DNA from: Ophiobolus disseminans
Taxonomy: Eukaryota > Ascomycota > Dothideomycetes > Pleosporales > Phaeosphaeriaceae
DNA length: 64,000 nt
Reading direction: 5' to 3'
Assembly: GCA_010093685.1 (NCBI GenBank)
Contig: MU006226.1
Coordinates: 694,964-758,963, forward strand
Made by a program: the position numbers and the translations under genes. The notes beneath the pieces are model-generated. The model was not told the DNA's origin and ran no database searches. It saw nothing but the letters and a program-made list of their open reading frames with translations. Positions 52,547-63,999 of the stretch are shown one piece after another. The first letter of the stretch is position 1. Each line of letters begins with the position of its first letter.

Positions 52547-54156
52547 TCAAATCCTTGTGGCGATCAGTTCTTGCACTTGGAGCAACCTCTTCTGTGACAA
52601 CATGACAGGCACCGGATGCTGAAATACCAAAATGACCATTGTGCGTGTGGCGTGCATGATCAAACACCTCCGGGCCCAGATCAAGGAGGCTTCTTCACGA
52701 GAGTCGAACCGCTGTACCGTTTCAATCGCTTCAGGTCGACGTGCCCCAGCCGCACCAACTGAGCACACCCAGTATAACACGCCAGCCATGTTGTTCCAGA
52801 TGTTGACAACGTCGGTACGCTGTAGCGCCTCGTAAAGTGCCTCAGTGAGTGTTGCTGTAATTGGATGCCCTTTCGTGCTCCAACGTGTGACCGAAGCATA
52901 GCTGTGTGCGGCGACTGAGAAGGGCACATGCATGATGATGGCTGTTGTGTAGATCAAGGCTGCCAAACGACACGCCTCATACACCCAATCGTTTGAAGTT
53001 GGGAAGCCGGGAGCATGCGCAGACGGCAAAGAGGTCAAGCGACTACTAATTTTGAAGGTCGACCGATCATATTTTGACAAGTGTGGGCTCAGTCATAAAT
53101 CGTTTGGAACGACATCGCGAACTGACCCCACTTTCGTGATGTCGGCTAAGAAGCGGTCTGTGAGGTCGCGCATATCGCGAAGTATATCATAGGTCGATTG
53201 TGAGCAGCTGACATCATTGACGATTGTCTCGAAGTCGCTCCTAGGGCATTAGAGTGGTGATTCCGGTAACGCCTCCGTCTTTTGCATGGGGTGGGTGTAT
53301 GATGGCGCCCAAACTCGAAAGACTGGCCATTGTTCGGTTTCGCAGATAATATCGCAGTTGTAACAGCATCTGGCAGTCGTTAACAAAAATCAAGAGAGGC
53401 ATGGATTATGCTTACGCTGCGGCAACTGTAGCCACGATGCCGTTCTCCAGGCTCTGCATACCTCCCCGCTGAGTGGTGATTCTGGGAACACCCATCTCAT
53501 GAATCCGCAGTATCTGCTAATCGCGACTCCACATCTCGCCAGCTAGCAAGTTCAAGACAACCACTAGCGTTACATCATCGAGATACATGTTAGAGTCGCG
53601 AAGCCGTATATTAATCATTTCGATCACCTCTGATTTGATCATCCTAGTGCGTAGACTATCTCCCGAACACTCAGCGTGATGTCAAGCCAAGTTGATACAA
53701 GAATCGGGGAGCTCAGAATCATATGGGGATCGGAAAGCATCGCTGGCATCTACATTTTGACGTATGGTTCTGAAATGAAAAATCGCGTGGCTGCGGCTGT
53801 CAGTTGCTTGTTCTTCAATCATGACTAAGTCATAAAGAAGAACGAATAGTTCTATTGACTTACCAGTGCGCACAAGATGGAGGGCATTTAGTTCTGGGCT
53901 TTGGAACTGCGGCAATACCACAAACGGATCGGCTCTCTCCGATCTGATATTGTCTCCCAAGCTCCTGCACAAGTAATCGGGTAACAAGGAGTTCATGGCT
54001 GTCCGTATCCTCATATTCGCTCACCTTGGCTAATACAGCATTGCTCGGCTGAGTGGTGGATGCACCAGTGTGAGGAGAGGATCGAGCGAAAATTTGGCCA
54101 TCTGAACCCTCATACTGCGCGCTTGGATGCTGCCACTTTAGGCCTGTATATAACAA
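52547..54156 (-). pseudogene. Decayed fungal transcription-factor-domain gene
   Basis: The terminal frame (53080-52547) encodes DWVYEACRLAALIYTTAI, LYEALQRTDVVNIWNNMAG, and RRCLIMHATRTMVILVF, a conserved C-terminal signature of a fungal-specific transcription-factor-like family (often with a Zn2Cys6 finger). Upstream on the same strand family-like text continues with stops: VRDVVPNDL-stop-LSPHLSKYDRS (TGA), SPL-stop-CPRSDFETIV, and a segment about 53640-53420 with LRDSNMYLDDVTLVVVLNLLAGEMWSRD-stop. Further up, RADPFVVLPQFQSPELNALH (about 53900) and MPAMLSDPHM match the family's N-terminal half. No Zn2Cys6 cluster was found. At least three stops make the gene non-functional. Confidence 0.65.
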
Positions 54157-57100
54157 GGCCGTGATAATTGATGGGTGAAGAAGTTGTTGATTCTACTCAA
54201 TGCTTAGTAATGTTTGAACAGATATTACCTCGCTACCGGCATAGTGGCGTCCTTGTGCTATGTACATCGTATGCAGGTTTGGATTCTCAGCCGCGAACGC
54301 ATCATCAGTCAAAGAGTCGCCTCTCCTTCTCCTCCCTCCTGACCTGTTCTGCCTGTAATGTATCATTGCTTGAAAACGTACACTCTTTTTTGCTTGCTCG
54401 TTTTTGAACTGAGAAAGGTCGGTCGCCGTGACAAATTGAAATCGAGAACGTCCATCGCGCTTGTTTCGCTGTTGTTTGGTTTTAGTGACTAGTGGTGTCT
54501 CAGACCCCGGGGGGCCTTGTTCTATGAGAGGTCAGTACCTAGGTATGCACCCATGTGTCAGCTGGTGTTCCTACCTGATTGCTTAAAGCTACTGTCAGGC
54601 GCCATTGCAATGGTGCGAATGATGAAGCTCTAGATGGTCATGGTAGGTCGGCAAAGGGCGCCTGCTTCGTTTAAAGAGCATGTCTACCGCGCGGAAAAGG
54701 CGCATATTGGCATGCATCAGGTCTGAGGTGGTGCTGTTGGAATGGGTTCCAAAGTTGCAGATCGCTACACAAAAATGCTCGGTCCGCGTCAATAAGCGCT
54801 GGTGTTTAGAATCTTCCTCAGCTCTCCTTCACGCGCGACTTTGACGTAGCTCGATTCGTATGTGTGGGGGGTGATGGAGAAGGATGTTAGATGGGGCGAC
54901 ACGTACCGAAGTAGCGCGTTCCTTCAACCGCCCAACCAATAGGCACCGGTACCGGTACCTTGCATCCGCTGGATACAGGTCGCGACGCAGCTTTCGCTTG
55001 GCGTTGCCACCTTGAGCCAACTTCGCGCAACAGCATTCCATTACTGCTTCTATTGCACATGCATATCTTTGCTTTCTGTTCTTGCTACGCATTGTGGCGG
55101 CTTTTTCAAGGTGCCGGCAGCTCGCACTAAGTAATTCAGCCGCCCATAACCCCCGAAGTCGTCAAAGGCGGCCAGTAAACACCACACTCAATGGGACGGC
55201 TCGCATACCGAAGCGCAATCGTCGTCGATCAACGACCTGGAAGGTTTGCAGTCACTATTGTATGAGCCTCCAGCTGTGCTTTCTGCTCCCTGAACATCCC
55301 GAAGCTCACCGCGCGTCGGATGTTACTGTACACCTGGAAATGACAGGGCCTGCAGATCTAAAAAGGAACTTTTTGGTTTTAATCTGCAACGCTAGTTGGC
55401 TCGAAGTGTGCTTACATGACTTACAAAACGATAGCTCACGTTCTGCTACCCCTGCCGATGTCGCTCATGCCAAAGGGGGCGGCAAAGCGGCCCTCTCAGG
55501 TCGTACTAATACCTGCGAAGCTGGCAGTTCACTGTCCTCGGCAGAGACGGATGCTTGTGGCTGGGTTAAGCTCACTCCCAACAATCGACTTTGTCGATGG
55601 CGACCACATCATCTAGTCGCTTTTAAAGCGACCGCACCGAAAACTCGCTAGCCGTCGTAAGAAAATAGTACAGCACTGTCACCTCTACTTCAATCTCAGC
55701 TGTATGTATCAGTCAATCTCTACTTGGGTGTCTGCGTCTTCCGTACGAGGCCTCGCTCTGATCTCCTTCCAACGATCGTAGTTGATCAGACTCCGTTTAC
55801 CGTACGGCCTCGGGGTGGCCTATCTAGTTTAGCCATATTTGGTTCAACCAAGAGCTCGTTAAGGTGGCCACTTTTGAGTAACACAATTATCGTTCGCTAA
55901 GCACAATAACGTGATTTCGTCTCCACTCGGAGTCGACCTCGTACTCTCGTGTAACACTAGAAGCACGCGAGTGCGGGATCCTCGAAAGCTGGAGATGGCA
56001 ATGTTAGAGACTGTACCGGTACTGGTTCGTTGAGACGAAAATTGGCTTGTGCCATTTCGAAGTCAGCATGGCCTCAGCGACAGCTGGTGTTTCTCTAATA
56101 GGCAACGGACATTCACATTTCCTTCCTCCATGTTTGTATTTCTATCGTGGCTGATCATCTGACTAACAACCTTAGAAGTATGGGACTATTCACAATCGCA
56201 AGATTCGTGCGTTGGGGATGAATGTTTGAATCCTTACACTTCGCAAACAGGCGGTACGACGATCCCGAGGTCGAAAAGCGTTCGAGGGCTGCCTTTTCCT
56301 CGAATTTGAGCTACGTCATGGTCACACCGCCTTCTCGCAACGCATAGGCAAGCCGCACTCGCTCTTTCCCCCTCATCCAAACTCTTCTTGTCACTTTCTT
56401 GTCCACGAGCTAAGACTCGTATCGTCAAATTGCGTCGATATCTCTGGCCGGTTCATCATGGGGCAAGTGGGACATGCACGATCACCGGGCGGCTTTCAGG
56501 CGGCCATGATAGAGGCTGCGTCGATGTTCATTGTTAGGCTGTTGTGTCAAACCTAGCAGCTCAACCTCATCGGTACATCGTGATCCCCTATCGGTCCGAT
56601 ACATGAGCTTACATGAGCACGGTACATTCTAGTACCTTCTATAGCTTCCACAGCCACTCTTTCCACATCATATGCTTACGCATACTCTTGTATATAATCT
56701 TGCTTGTCTACTCTATAGAACAATCAACCTTCTTCTTCATCTCTGCTCTCTTCCCACATGTTGTAGTCTACAGGTGCTATCGGCCTCACCACGACACTCA
56801 TCTCACATGATCTTCGGACACACTTAACTAATCCGCATTGTTCTTTACACACCCCATCTTTACGTCTTTAAGCGAGATATGTCTTTGTTTTCCTTATCTT
56901 TCCGCCTCGACTCGATGAGGGTGGAAGTCTGAAGGGCCATGAGCATCCGGTACGTGCCAAGCATCGCCATGTTATATTCGCTCAGCAGTGCATAGTTTTG
57001 ACAGCACTCCCTGCCTTAGCTGAATAACAATGGCATGCTGGATTGTATTCTCACAATTGGTTCACTAAGTCCAAATACATCAATTCATCAACGACTCGAT

Positions 57101-57322
57101 ATGCAAAACATTGTGAATTCGTTTCCCGAGTCACCATACATGGCCGCCGCTTCTGCTGAAATATTCAAATTTGCGTTCCTAGAAAGCTACATTCGTCAGC
57201 CTTCACAGTTCCGACAAAGAGGCTTGAGTACGGGATCATCTTTACTTCTCAGCGTTGATCTTACGTGCGGAGTTCGTACACTGGACTCAAATATACCTCT
57301 CGAAGATAGCCATACCTCCACT
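54157..57322. other. Largest gene-free stretch of the window (about 3.2 kb)
   Basis: No gene is supported on either strand. The longest frames (55082-55651 plus; 57035-57526 plus, overlapping the next gene) lack coding features. Base composition is mixed, with A/T-rich parts at about 56600-56900. No terminal repeats, transposase or tRNA were recognised; it may contain old, unrecognisable element debris. Confidence 0.4.
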
Positions 57323-58192
57323 TTAATCCTTCTTTTTCTTTGCCCATTTCTTCTCCATTTTCTGTCTCAAACCCCGGAACGCACCCGATATCTCTTCCCG
57401 ATAGACATCCTCCGCTATGTTATGCACGTGACATTCTCCCATCAACTCGCGTACACGCTTTGGCTTTGCAATGATTGGAACTGTACGAGTCGGTTCCATG
57501 CTGTTGCCATCCTCAACGTGCAGTAACGTCGCGACACTGAACACTTTTTGCGATTGCTGTGATGGCGTGAGAGGAGCTTTTGGTGGGATGGCGAATTCCA
57601 CAGCCTGAGCTTTCACGCGCAGTTTTATTTTAGCCATCATCTGCGGGATGCTGTATTCAATGATGTCGGGCTCGACGTCGAGGAATATGGACATGAGGTA
57701 AATGCAGAACATTCCGAGTAGTGTTGATACTGTTGGAACGGCAGATTGCCGTGGTCGATCTGGATGACGCCTCGATGCACGTGAATAGATATAGCGTGCG
57801 ATGATATTCTCAGCAAAAAGATTGGCTGGTGGAATGCTGTTCTCGTAATTGGAGCCGATGTCGGCGTTGATCGTAGGCATTGGAACTGGAGTAGTGTTCT
57901 CCGATGCCTCGACGTCTTCAATGTCCGGTTCATCATTGAGAATCTTGTGGGCTTTGCTCTCATTAGGCTTGGGTGCAAGCTCCTCTAGCATAGATACACC
58001 TTCAGCCTCATCAGCTTTCCGCCGGTCGTCGTCTTTCATGCCATTGGCTCGTGTGATCGAAGCGCTTTGCATGCCCAGGCCAGGGCGGCGTTTCTTCGCC
58101 ACCGACTGCTCAAGCAGCTCGTTGATTTTAATCAGAACTTCAGGCTCAATACCAAGAGGAATCTCATGCGAAGTCTGATTGGAATCACTCAT
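57323..58192 (-). CDS. Unknown protein with one hydrophobic segment
   Basis: I start at the ATG at 58192 (MSDSNQTSHEIPLG), giving 289 residues; the frame is open 89 codons further upstream to another ATG at 58459, so a longer form is possible. The N-terminal half is hydrophilic and acidic (VLIKINELLEQ, basic KKRRPG, then EDVEASEN). A hydrophobic stretch VSTLLGMFCIYLMSIFL lies at about 170-190 and may be a membrane segment. The C-terminus is Lys-rich (KMEKKWAKKKKD). No known domain. It is divergent from the large gene at 58636. Confidence 0.6.
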   Translation of the reverse strand: MSDSNQTSHEIPLGIEPEVLIKINELLEQSVAKKRRPGLGMQSASITRANGMKDDDRRKADEAEGVSMLEELAPKPNESKAHKILNDEPDIEDVEASENTTPVPMPTINADIGSNYENSIPPANLFAENIIARYIYSRASRRHPDRPRQSAVPTVSTLLGMFCIYLMSIFLDVEPDIIEYSIPQMMAKIKLRVKAQAVEFAIPPKAPLTPSQQSQKVFSVATLLHVEDGNSMEPTRTVPIIAKPKRVRELMGECHVHNIAEDVYREEISGAFRGLRQKMEKKWAKKKKD

Positions 58193-58635
58193 GTTCGGCA
58201 GGTTGCGGTTGACTAGTGATGGGGCTTGGTCGTAAGTCGTAATGAGAGCTAAGCTAGGGCGGGAAATTAAGAACAGCGAGACCATGCTTGCAGATGAGGT
58301 GAAAGAACAATATTGAATTGGATGTATGGCCGCGGTGGTGAAACTCGGACGTGCGCCGGTTGCTAAATGCGATTGCTGGAACACGAGGAGCTTTTCGGTG
58401 CAAACCTTGGAAGTGTGAAGGGCGATTGACGCTAGTGCAGCGATTGCGACCAGCATCATGAGTTGCTGATGTTCGCGGCCTTCACACTAGTAGTGTGAAG
58501 TTTGTCTGTGATGATGGCGAGATTGTGGAAACGATATGCTCACAACGATATCGTCCCTCGAGTCCGCCTCGTAGTGTCTTCCTTCGCATCGCTTTGCTCG
58601 AGTTTTCGCAAGCTCATTTGTATCACGCCTTAAAT
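58193..58635. promoter_or_regulatory. Divergent spacer between two unknown genes
   Basis: 443 bp if both internal ATGs are the true starts. The left part is open in the minus-strand gene's frame, and the right part (from 58495) in the plus-strand gene's frame, so start choice decides how much is leader. Confidence 0.35.
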
Positions 58636-61600
58636 ATGCACAACCCACCACTCAAGCCGTCATTCCTCGAACTTCCTCCACGGCGTCCAAAAGCTCAACG
58701 CCAGTATACCGCCAGTCCGCCAAAACGACATGATTGCACCCCTCGCACATCTCATGGTTTCTTACCCCTCCGTACTTCGAGCCCCCTATCAACCGTCGGC
58801 GACAGAACCACAGAAAGACCCTCTTTTAACTACTTCTCACTTCCTCGAAAGGAGAGTCTAGTCTCACCGCCCGCTGTGCAATATGAGTCGCATGGGTTCA
58901 TACCGCTTTGCTCCGTTGCTGTGGTTGAGAAAAAGGACGAAGCGCAGGACTATTTCTCCATTCCAGTCTCGCATGAACAAGTTGGCGAGGAAAATGTGCT
59001 TTCTACTCCCGACGTGATGGAGGTAGCCAGTGTGTCAGACACGCCATCGCCCCGGATCCTCGAGTTTGCCAGTACGAGCCATATCCCAATCAGCCAATTG
59101 ATACACCCAACTGGAAGTCCTCTGCTCGACCGAGATTTTATACAAACGCCAGATCAGCCAAGGCCTCCACATCTAAAGCCGATTGCACGATCTCCAAATG
59201 ATGTTGGGATCAACGAAACAACAGAGAACATGGTTGGCCCAGAATATGATTCCAATGAAAGCCAAGGCTGGAATTCAGAAGACGCCCTAATGAAACTGGA
59301 GCACAACAACCAAATCTTCGAGACCACGATATCAAATCTCGAAAAAGCTGTCTTTTTTCATCTTGAGAACGAGGAGTCTCGTTTGAGGTATGAGACGAAC
59401 GGATCACATGCACCGTTTGATGAATATGCAGGAACCACTCCATGCTGTTCAAGCTTTAAATCGTCAGACTCGGGGAGTGCCTACTTTAATGATGACGAAA
59501 AGAACCCGTCTCCGACACGCAAGAAATTTACTAAGCCTTTCTACCAAGACCCACTTTATGGAGATGGCACTGTCTGGGAGTACATGGGCAGGACAGCGAC
59601 GCATCGCGGGAATCGCCATGTGTACAGGGACTTCGCCGCTAATGAGACCGGCCAAGAACCCCACGACGAAGTAGTCACGCTCGATGAGTTGCTTGCCGAG
59701 GAAACGGGACTTGGGGATGACGATAGTCCAACTGATCCGGCGCCAATGGCAATGACGCCCTTCAGTGCCGATGAAGAGAATGGTGTGAAACCAAGCCGTG
59801 CCCTACTGAGCGATCTCAGCAGTTCAGGAAATTTGCCTGTGGAAAGGCGCTCAAACGACAGCGAGCCGGACATATCATGGATAGAAGCACCAAACAAGCC
59901 GCGATCTCTTGGTCATATCTTCACTAAAGATCCTACTGTCAGCGTCTCATCGAGACATAAGCAGCCTTCACGTAAAAGACCCATCAAGTCGTTGAACGAG
60001 CGAAACCGAACACTACCACCAATTCCAACAATGCTTGAGAATAGAAGCGACACTGATCTCACGAAGAACGCATCGCGAGGCTTGGTGTCAAGCGAACCTG
60101 TTCCCATCGGTCAGATACTCGACGAAGGCCCCAAGATCAAAGAAGCCACTGTATCTCCCAAAATCTCGCCCAAGCCCTCTCCCAGACAGCCATTGCGATC
60201 TTCACCAGGATTCGACACACCAATGCCTCAACTCGCAACCCCTCAGATTCATGCCGCTGCCATTCCCAAACGAGAGCGCAAATTCACGCCACTTCCAATC
60301 TCTTCAGATGATACCACACTCTATAAAATCGCATGTAAATCGCAGCCCAGAGCCCTCGCGGCTTGTCTCCAAGGCCGAACATTCAACATTGTGAACACAT
60401 TAACGGGACAAATCTACGTCTCTGATGTGCCTGAGCGCATGCTACTACACTTCTGCGGCGCGGAGGTTGTGCAGCGCTTGGCACCCAGCTATGGCAGAGA
60501 CACCAATGTGCTAGAAATCCCGGCATCGGAGGCAGATGCCGTTGCCATTGCGCGAGTGCTGCGATTTATGAAGCGTTGCTGCCTACCGTTGACACATCAG
60601 AGTAGTGGAGATTTGCGCGTGCCACCGAATATACGCGACGGTATGGAGACGATTCGTGCGTGTCGCGTTCTCGGGCTGATTGCTGATGCGAAGCGAATTG
60701 AAGATGTGGTAGTGTGGAACTGGCTGGGCAGAAAAGGATCCTTCATGTGCGATTCTGATATATCGTTGATCTGGAACAGCTATTTCGGACAGTTCCGCGA
60801 ATCAGCGCTTGGCGACGCCATTGTGTGGGCTGTTTTGAATGAAGCAACGAGTGACGCACACGCCTCGGCCGAGGAGATGCGATGTATGCTTGACCAGCCT
60901 GAATTCGAGACGCTAAGAGTGAGAGTAAAGGATGCAATCGCTAGGAGGGAATGGAAGCGCGGCACGCGGGGCGCTTTTCTGGATTCGTGTCAGAAGAATA
61001 GGGAGAAGGCGGAGAAGTGGAGAGAGAGGAGGAGACGAGAAAGATTGGCCATCGTGGAGAGAGTTGAGGAACATCGTGAAAGGCTCGCACGAGAGAACGG
61101 CGCGATGATGAAGAAGAGAGATCCGAATGCAGTGGTAGGCGACACAGAAGGTGAGGCAAAATGGGAGCCGCCATCGTCTTGGGCGTATTTTAACAGCGCT
61201 GCAGGCGCTGGCATTCGCAAAGGCCAAAAAGACCCCACAAGAAGTACTCCGCGACTTGAAACCAATGGGCTCATCGGCGAGAAAGGCTCAAGAGCTCCAG
61301 ATCTGTGGAAACCGCTTCCCGAGATTATGTCTCGTACGCAATGGCTGTCAGGAGTTCCACCCGTGTCGAACCCACAAAAGAAAGTCTCTGCATCGCAGCG
61401 GGGGCATAGCATTGGCCCTTCACTGCGCGGAGGGCATGCTTTCCCGCCGTCAATGATGAACCAGACCAGCAGCGCCTTCCTTGCTCCCATGCGCAACTCA
61501 GGTGAAGCTTCGACGAAAGGCTCATCTAATCTGATACCGAATAACTCCTGCTGGTTCGGCCCTGAATCTCTTCAGCGCAGACTCCAGAGCGAACTCGTAT

Positions 61601-61767
61601 CGCCTCCAAATCACCTACAGGCCACCACTTCAGTGCGCGGAAGCGACATTGCCTTTCTCAGACCGGTAGCTACTCGTAGTAACAATGCACTTGGCCGGTC
61701 GATTCAATCCCGAAGTCCTCCTGCGGCCCGAGACTGGACAAGAAGCGGAGTCTTCGGGAGCAGTTGA
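58636..61767 (+). CDS. Large unknown protein, possible BTB-like region near residue 600
   Basis: From the ATG at 58636 (MHNPPLKPSFLELPPRRPK) the single-exon frame gives 1,043 residues; the frame is open upstream to 58495 but without ATG. The first 580 residues are Ser/Pro/Thr-rich and probably disordered. A folded region at about 595-800 includes ACLQGRTFNIVNTLTG, VPERMLLHFCGAEVVQRL, VLRFMKRCC and ETIRACRVLGLIADAKRIED, which suggests a divergent BTB/POZ-like adaptor domain; this is a guess from pattern. A strongly charged helix follows (KNREKAEKWRERRRRERLA, about 830), then a disordered tail. No signal peptide or membrane segment. Confidence 0.75.
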   Translation: MHNPPLKPSFLELPPRRPKAQRQYTASPPKRHDCTPRTSHGFLPLRTSSPLSTVGDRTTERPSFNYFSLPRKESLVSPPAVQYESHGFIPLCSVAVVEKKDEAQDYFSIPVSHEQVGEENVLSTPDVMEVASVSDTPSPRILEFASTSHIPISQLIHPTGSPLLDRDFIQTPDQPRPPHLKPIARSPNDVGINETTENMVGPEYDSNESQGWNSEDALMKLEHNNQIFETTISNLEKAVFFHLENEESRLRYETNGSHAPFDEYAGTTPCCSSFKSSDSGSAYFNDDEKNPSPTRKKFTKPFYQDPLYGDGTVWEYMGRTATHRGNRHVYRDFAANETGQEPHDEVVTLDELLAEETGLGDDDSPTDPAPMAMTPFSADEENGVKPSRALLSDLSSSGNLPVERRSNDSEPDISWIEAPNKPRSLGHIFTKDPTVSVSSRHKQPSRKRPIKSLNERNRTLPPIPTMLENRSDTDLTKNASRGLVSSEPVPIGQILDEGPKIKEATVSPKISPKPSPRQPLRSSPGFDTPMPQLATPQIHAAAIPKRERKFTPLPISSDDTTLYKIACKSQPRALAACLQGRTFNIVNTLTGQIYVSDVPERMLLHFCGAEVVQRLAPSYGRDTNVLEIPASEADAVAIARVLRFMKRCCLPLTHQSSGDLRVPPNIRDGMETIRACRVLGLIADAKRIEDVVVWNWLGRKGSFMCDSDISLIWNSYFGQFRESALGDAIVWAVLNEATSDAHASAEEMRCMLDQPEFETLRVRVKDAIARREWKRGTRGAFLDSCQKNREKAEKWRERRRRERLAIVERVEEHRERLARENGAMMKKRDPNAVVGDTEGEAKWEPPSSWAYFNSAAGAGIRKGQKDPTRSTPRLETNGLIGEKGSRAPDLWKPLPEIMSRTQWLSGVPPVSNPQKKVSASQRGHSIGPSLRGGHAFPPSMMNQTSSAFLAPMRNSGEASTKGSSNLIPNNSCWFGPESLQRRLQSELVSPPNHLQATTSVRGSDIAFLRPVATRSNNALGRSIQSRSPPAARDWTRSGVFGSS

Positions 61768-61857
61768 AAAGGAGAGTTTGACGCTCTAGTCATGTGGCTT
61801 ATCGCTTTTGTCATTGCTGTTTAGAAAGTTCTTATGTGGGCAAAAGACACATCTTTT

Positions 61858-63059
61858 TCAGTCCTGTAGGTTCTGAGTTCTTGCGCGGACGAGAGAGTTG
61901 CTGCCAATCTTTGTTACTTTCCACAGACTTGGGCTACGATCGTTGGTGGTACTTGGAGGAACCGGGCGAGGTGCTGGTGTCGTTGAGATCGTTGTAGTGT
62001 TCTCATTGTCTTTGTTCGATAACGTGACGATCTTGTCGATGTTACCGTCGCTGTTTAGTTCCTCTAATTTAGATACAGAGAGCGTATGTGTCTGGCCGTG
62101 GTCATGTTGTACTTCGATCTGGCTCTCTGTGTCCTGATCGTCAGCCTCCTCACCCGCAGCAGATGATTGGTGGCATAATTCGTAGGCTCGCTCGATCATT
62201 GCTTCTTCATCCTCAGCTTCGAATGCGCACTCTTCTTCTTCTCCGTTGTCATTAGTTTCGTCGTTGTCGTAATTGTCGTCATTGTGATCAGACTCGTTAT
62301 GGCTGGCGTGCCCGTAGGACTCATCGTCCATGTTTTCTTCATCGATTAGTTCGGCATATCCCATGAAGACAGTGGGAACTATTATTAACACCTGATGAGG
62401 TCAGATCTTTATTGCTGATGGAGTTGACAGTGTTGCATACGTACAACTCGAGTCCAAAATGCCGTAGAGTGACCATCAAGTTCATCTGGGTCTACATCCT
62501 CGAAGTACCATTCGTTGAGGAGATCGTCCTCGCTGACATTCGGATATACAGTTACTGGCTTGGCGTTAACATGAATGAGATCCTGGAGCCTTTATACACT
62601 TCGCTGGACTTGAGTGGCATTGGCGTCATTTCCTCCTATGTCGGTTGTGAGATGCACAACTCTTCTCAGTCGCCCCAAGAGTACATGGAACGCGCGATCC
62701 CAGGCACCACGTGTTAAAGTCTTTGCCACATGATTATCCTCGTCCGTGAGATTCGTGAAAGACAATTGGCCGTCGTATTTGCTCTTGAGGACATAAACCA
62801 AGAAAGAAGGCCCATCAGACTCGTAGCGCTTGAGATTGGCGTTCCAGCAGCAGAATATGTGATGCAGGCAGTGCTCATGCTTATAGGCTGAAGGTGGAGG
62901 CATCGGTGCTTCACTCGCGCATCCTTCTAACTCGTTGAAGATGGCTTTCTTCAATGCTCCCGTTTCCCAAACATGTTCAGGTCAGTATGGACGGCATGGC
63001 AGGCGATTGTTGTCAACTGGCCATGGTAGGGCTTGTTCCACCTGGGAAAGTGTAGGCAT
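61858..63059 (-). pseudogene. Unknown gene with acidic tail, two in-frame stops
   Basis: Reading from the ATG at 63059 (MPTLSQVEQALPWPV) the frame meets TGA at 62984-62982 (codon 26) and TAA at 62594-62592, yet stays in register throughout. The downstream text PEHVWETGALKKAIFNELEG.., then DLIHVNAKPVTVYPNVSEDDLLNEWYFEDVDPDELDG, looks coding. Intron 62444-62392 (GTACGT..TCAG, 53 nt) joins WTRV to VLIIVPTVFMGYAELIDEEN in phase, and a very acidic Asp/Glu/Asn-rich tail runs to 61858. An alternative intron from about 62684 to 62606 would skip the TAA, leaving only the TGA. It is either a recent pseudogene or a gene whose true start is downstream of the TGA. No family recognised. Confidence 0.55.
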
Positions 63060-63639
63060 CTTCTGTAAAGACCTGAAAGGTAGTTCATCGTTAATTTCGT
63101 CCTTAGCTTAGCGCCATATTAAAAATGAGACTTTGTGGAAGTTGATTCTTGTCAGATTGAATAGTGTATTAATTGTGATGATATTTGATAGTATTGATAA
63201 TCGTGATTGTCGTGTTCCGTGTTGTGTCGCACCACCCTGTGTTCTCAGGTTCTGGTTTTTCTAAGGAGGGGTATCTGCATGAGCGCATTCACTTCTAATA
63301 GGCCCTGGGCTTCATGCCCAAAAGTACCTCGTATCTGACAATTCTTCTAGCGTGCCGCGTTTCGGTTAGTCTCATTGCGTGTACATTCGGAAAGATGGCA
63401 TGGAAGCGACATACTCAAAGGAGTTCAATAGTTAAGGATTATAGCTATTCGGATAGTAGCAGCTGTTCCGATGAGTGTCAGTTTGCTGTATGGGTCAACA
63501 AAGTTTGTTGCGGTGGCAATTCAGTGAGAGTGTGATCTAACACGATTCGAGACTAGCGCGCAGAGCTACCCGTCTTGCCGGGCAGACCTTCCTGGATGAA
63601 CAGACGCTCTCACTTTCCGCAACTCACACCATAACCAAA
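63060..63639. other. Intergenic spacer
   Basis: 580 bp between diverging 5' ends. A 73-codon plus-strand ORF at 63314-63535 has a weakly hydrophobic start and a few cysteines but no other support. Otherwise nothing was recognised. Confidence 0.35.
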
Positions 63640-63999
63640 ATGTCAAAAGTCACAAATAGTGGTCAAAATATTCGAAACCGTAAGGGCGCAGGCAGTAAGG
63701 AAGGGCCTCCTGTGCCGCCAAAACCTGACACCAAGCAATATCTTTCATTACGAAAGCCCGAGCAACTTTCATCAAAGCCTCTACCGCCAACACCTAGACT
63801 TAATGCAAAGCCACTACCACGACCTCCAACAGGCTCGAGCCTTAAGTCGACTTCGCTTTGGGTTGTTGGTTTCTGTTTGTGGTTTCTCCTCATCGTGATT
63901 TTGTTGCCTGTGATTACGGAAAAGGACGCGATGCCAGGCTTCAATAGATGGATGCGCAAGCTGTGGTCTGCGGCGCTTGAGGGAAAGATTGCAACTTGA
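63640..63999 (+). CDS. Small proline-rich single-pass membrane protein
   Basis: ORF of 119 residues from the ATG at 63640 to a stop at the window end. The N-terminal 70 residues are Lys/Pro-rich with PPVPPKPD, KPLPPTPRL and KPLPRPP, which are SH3-ligand-like motifs. A hydrophobic segment (about 73-93, LWVVGFCLWFLLIVILLPV) is a good transmembrane helix, followed by a short basic tail (NRWMRKLW). It is likely a tail-region membrane adaptor with a cytosolic proline-rich arm. No family is recognised. Confidence 0.6.
   Translation: MSKVTNSGQNIRNRKGAGSKEGPPVPPKPDTKQYLSLRKPEQLSSKPLPPTPRLNAKPLPRPPTGSSLKSTSLWVVGFCLWFLLIVILLPVITEKDAMPGFNRWMRKLWSAALEGKIAT

Noticed and set aside
52650..52740. tRNA-like GGTTCGA element on the minus strand
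   Set aside because: It is the coding text of the decayed transcription-factor gene (..QRFDSREEAS..); no cloverleaf can be formed around it.
55082..55651. 189-codon plus-strand ORF within the 3-kb gene-free stretch
   Set aside because: The Arg/Ser/Cys-rich text has no domain, and codon use does not resemble neighbouring genes.
57035..57526. 163-codon plus-strand ORF overlapping the unknown minus-strand gene
   Set aside because: Half of it is the antisense of the better-supported gene and the rest lacks coding features.
63314..63535. 73-codon ORF with a few cysteines, possible small secreted protein
   Set aside because: The hydrophobic start is weak, there is no clear cleavage site, and an ORF of this length is expected by chance.
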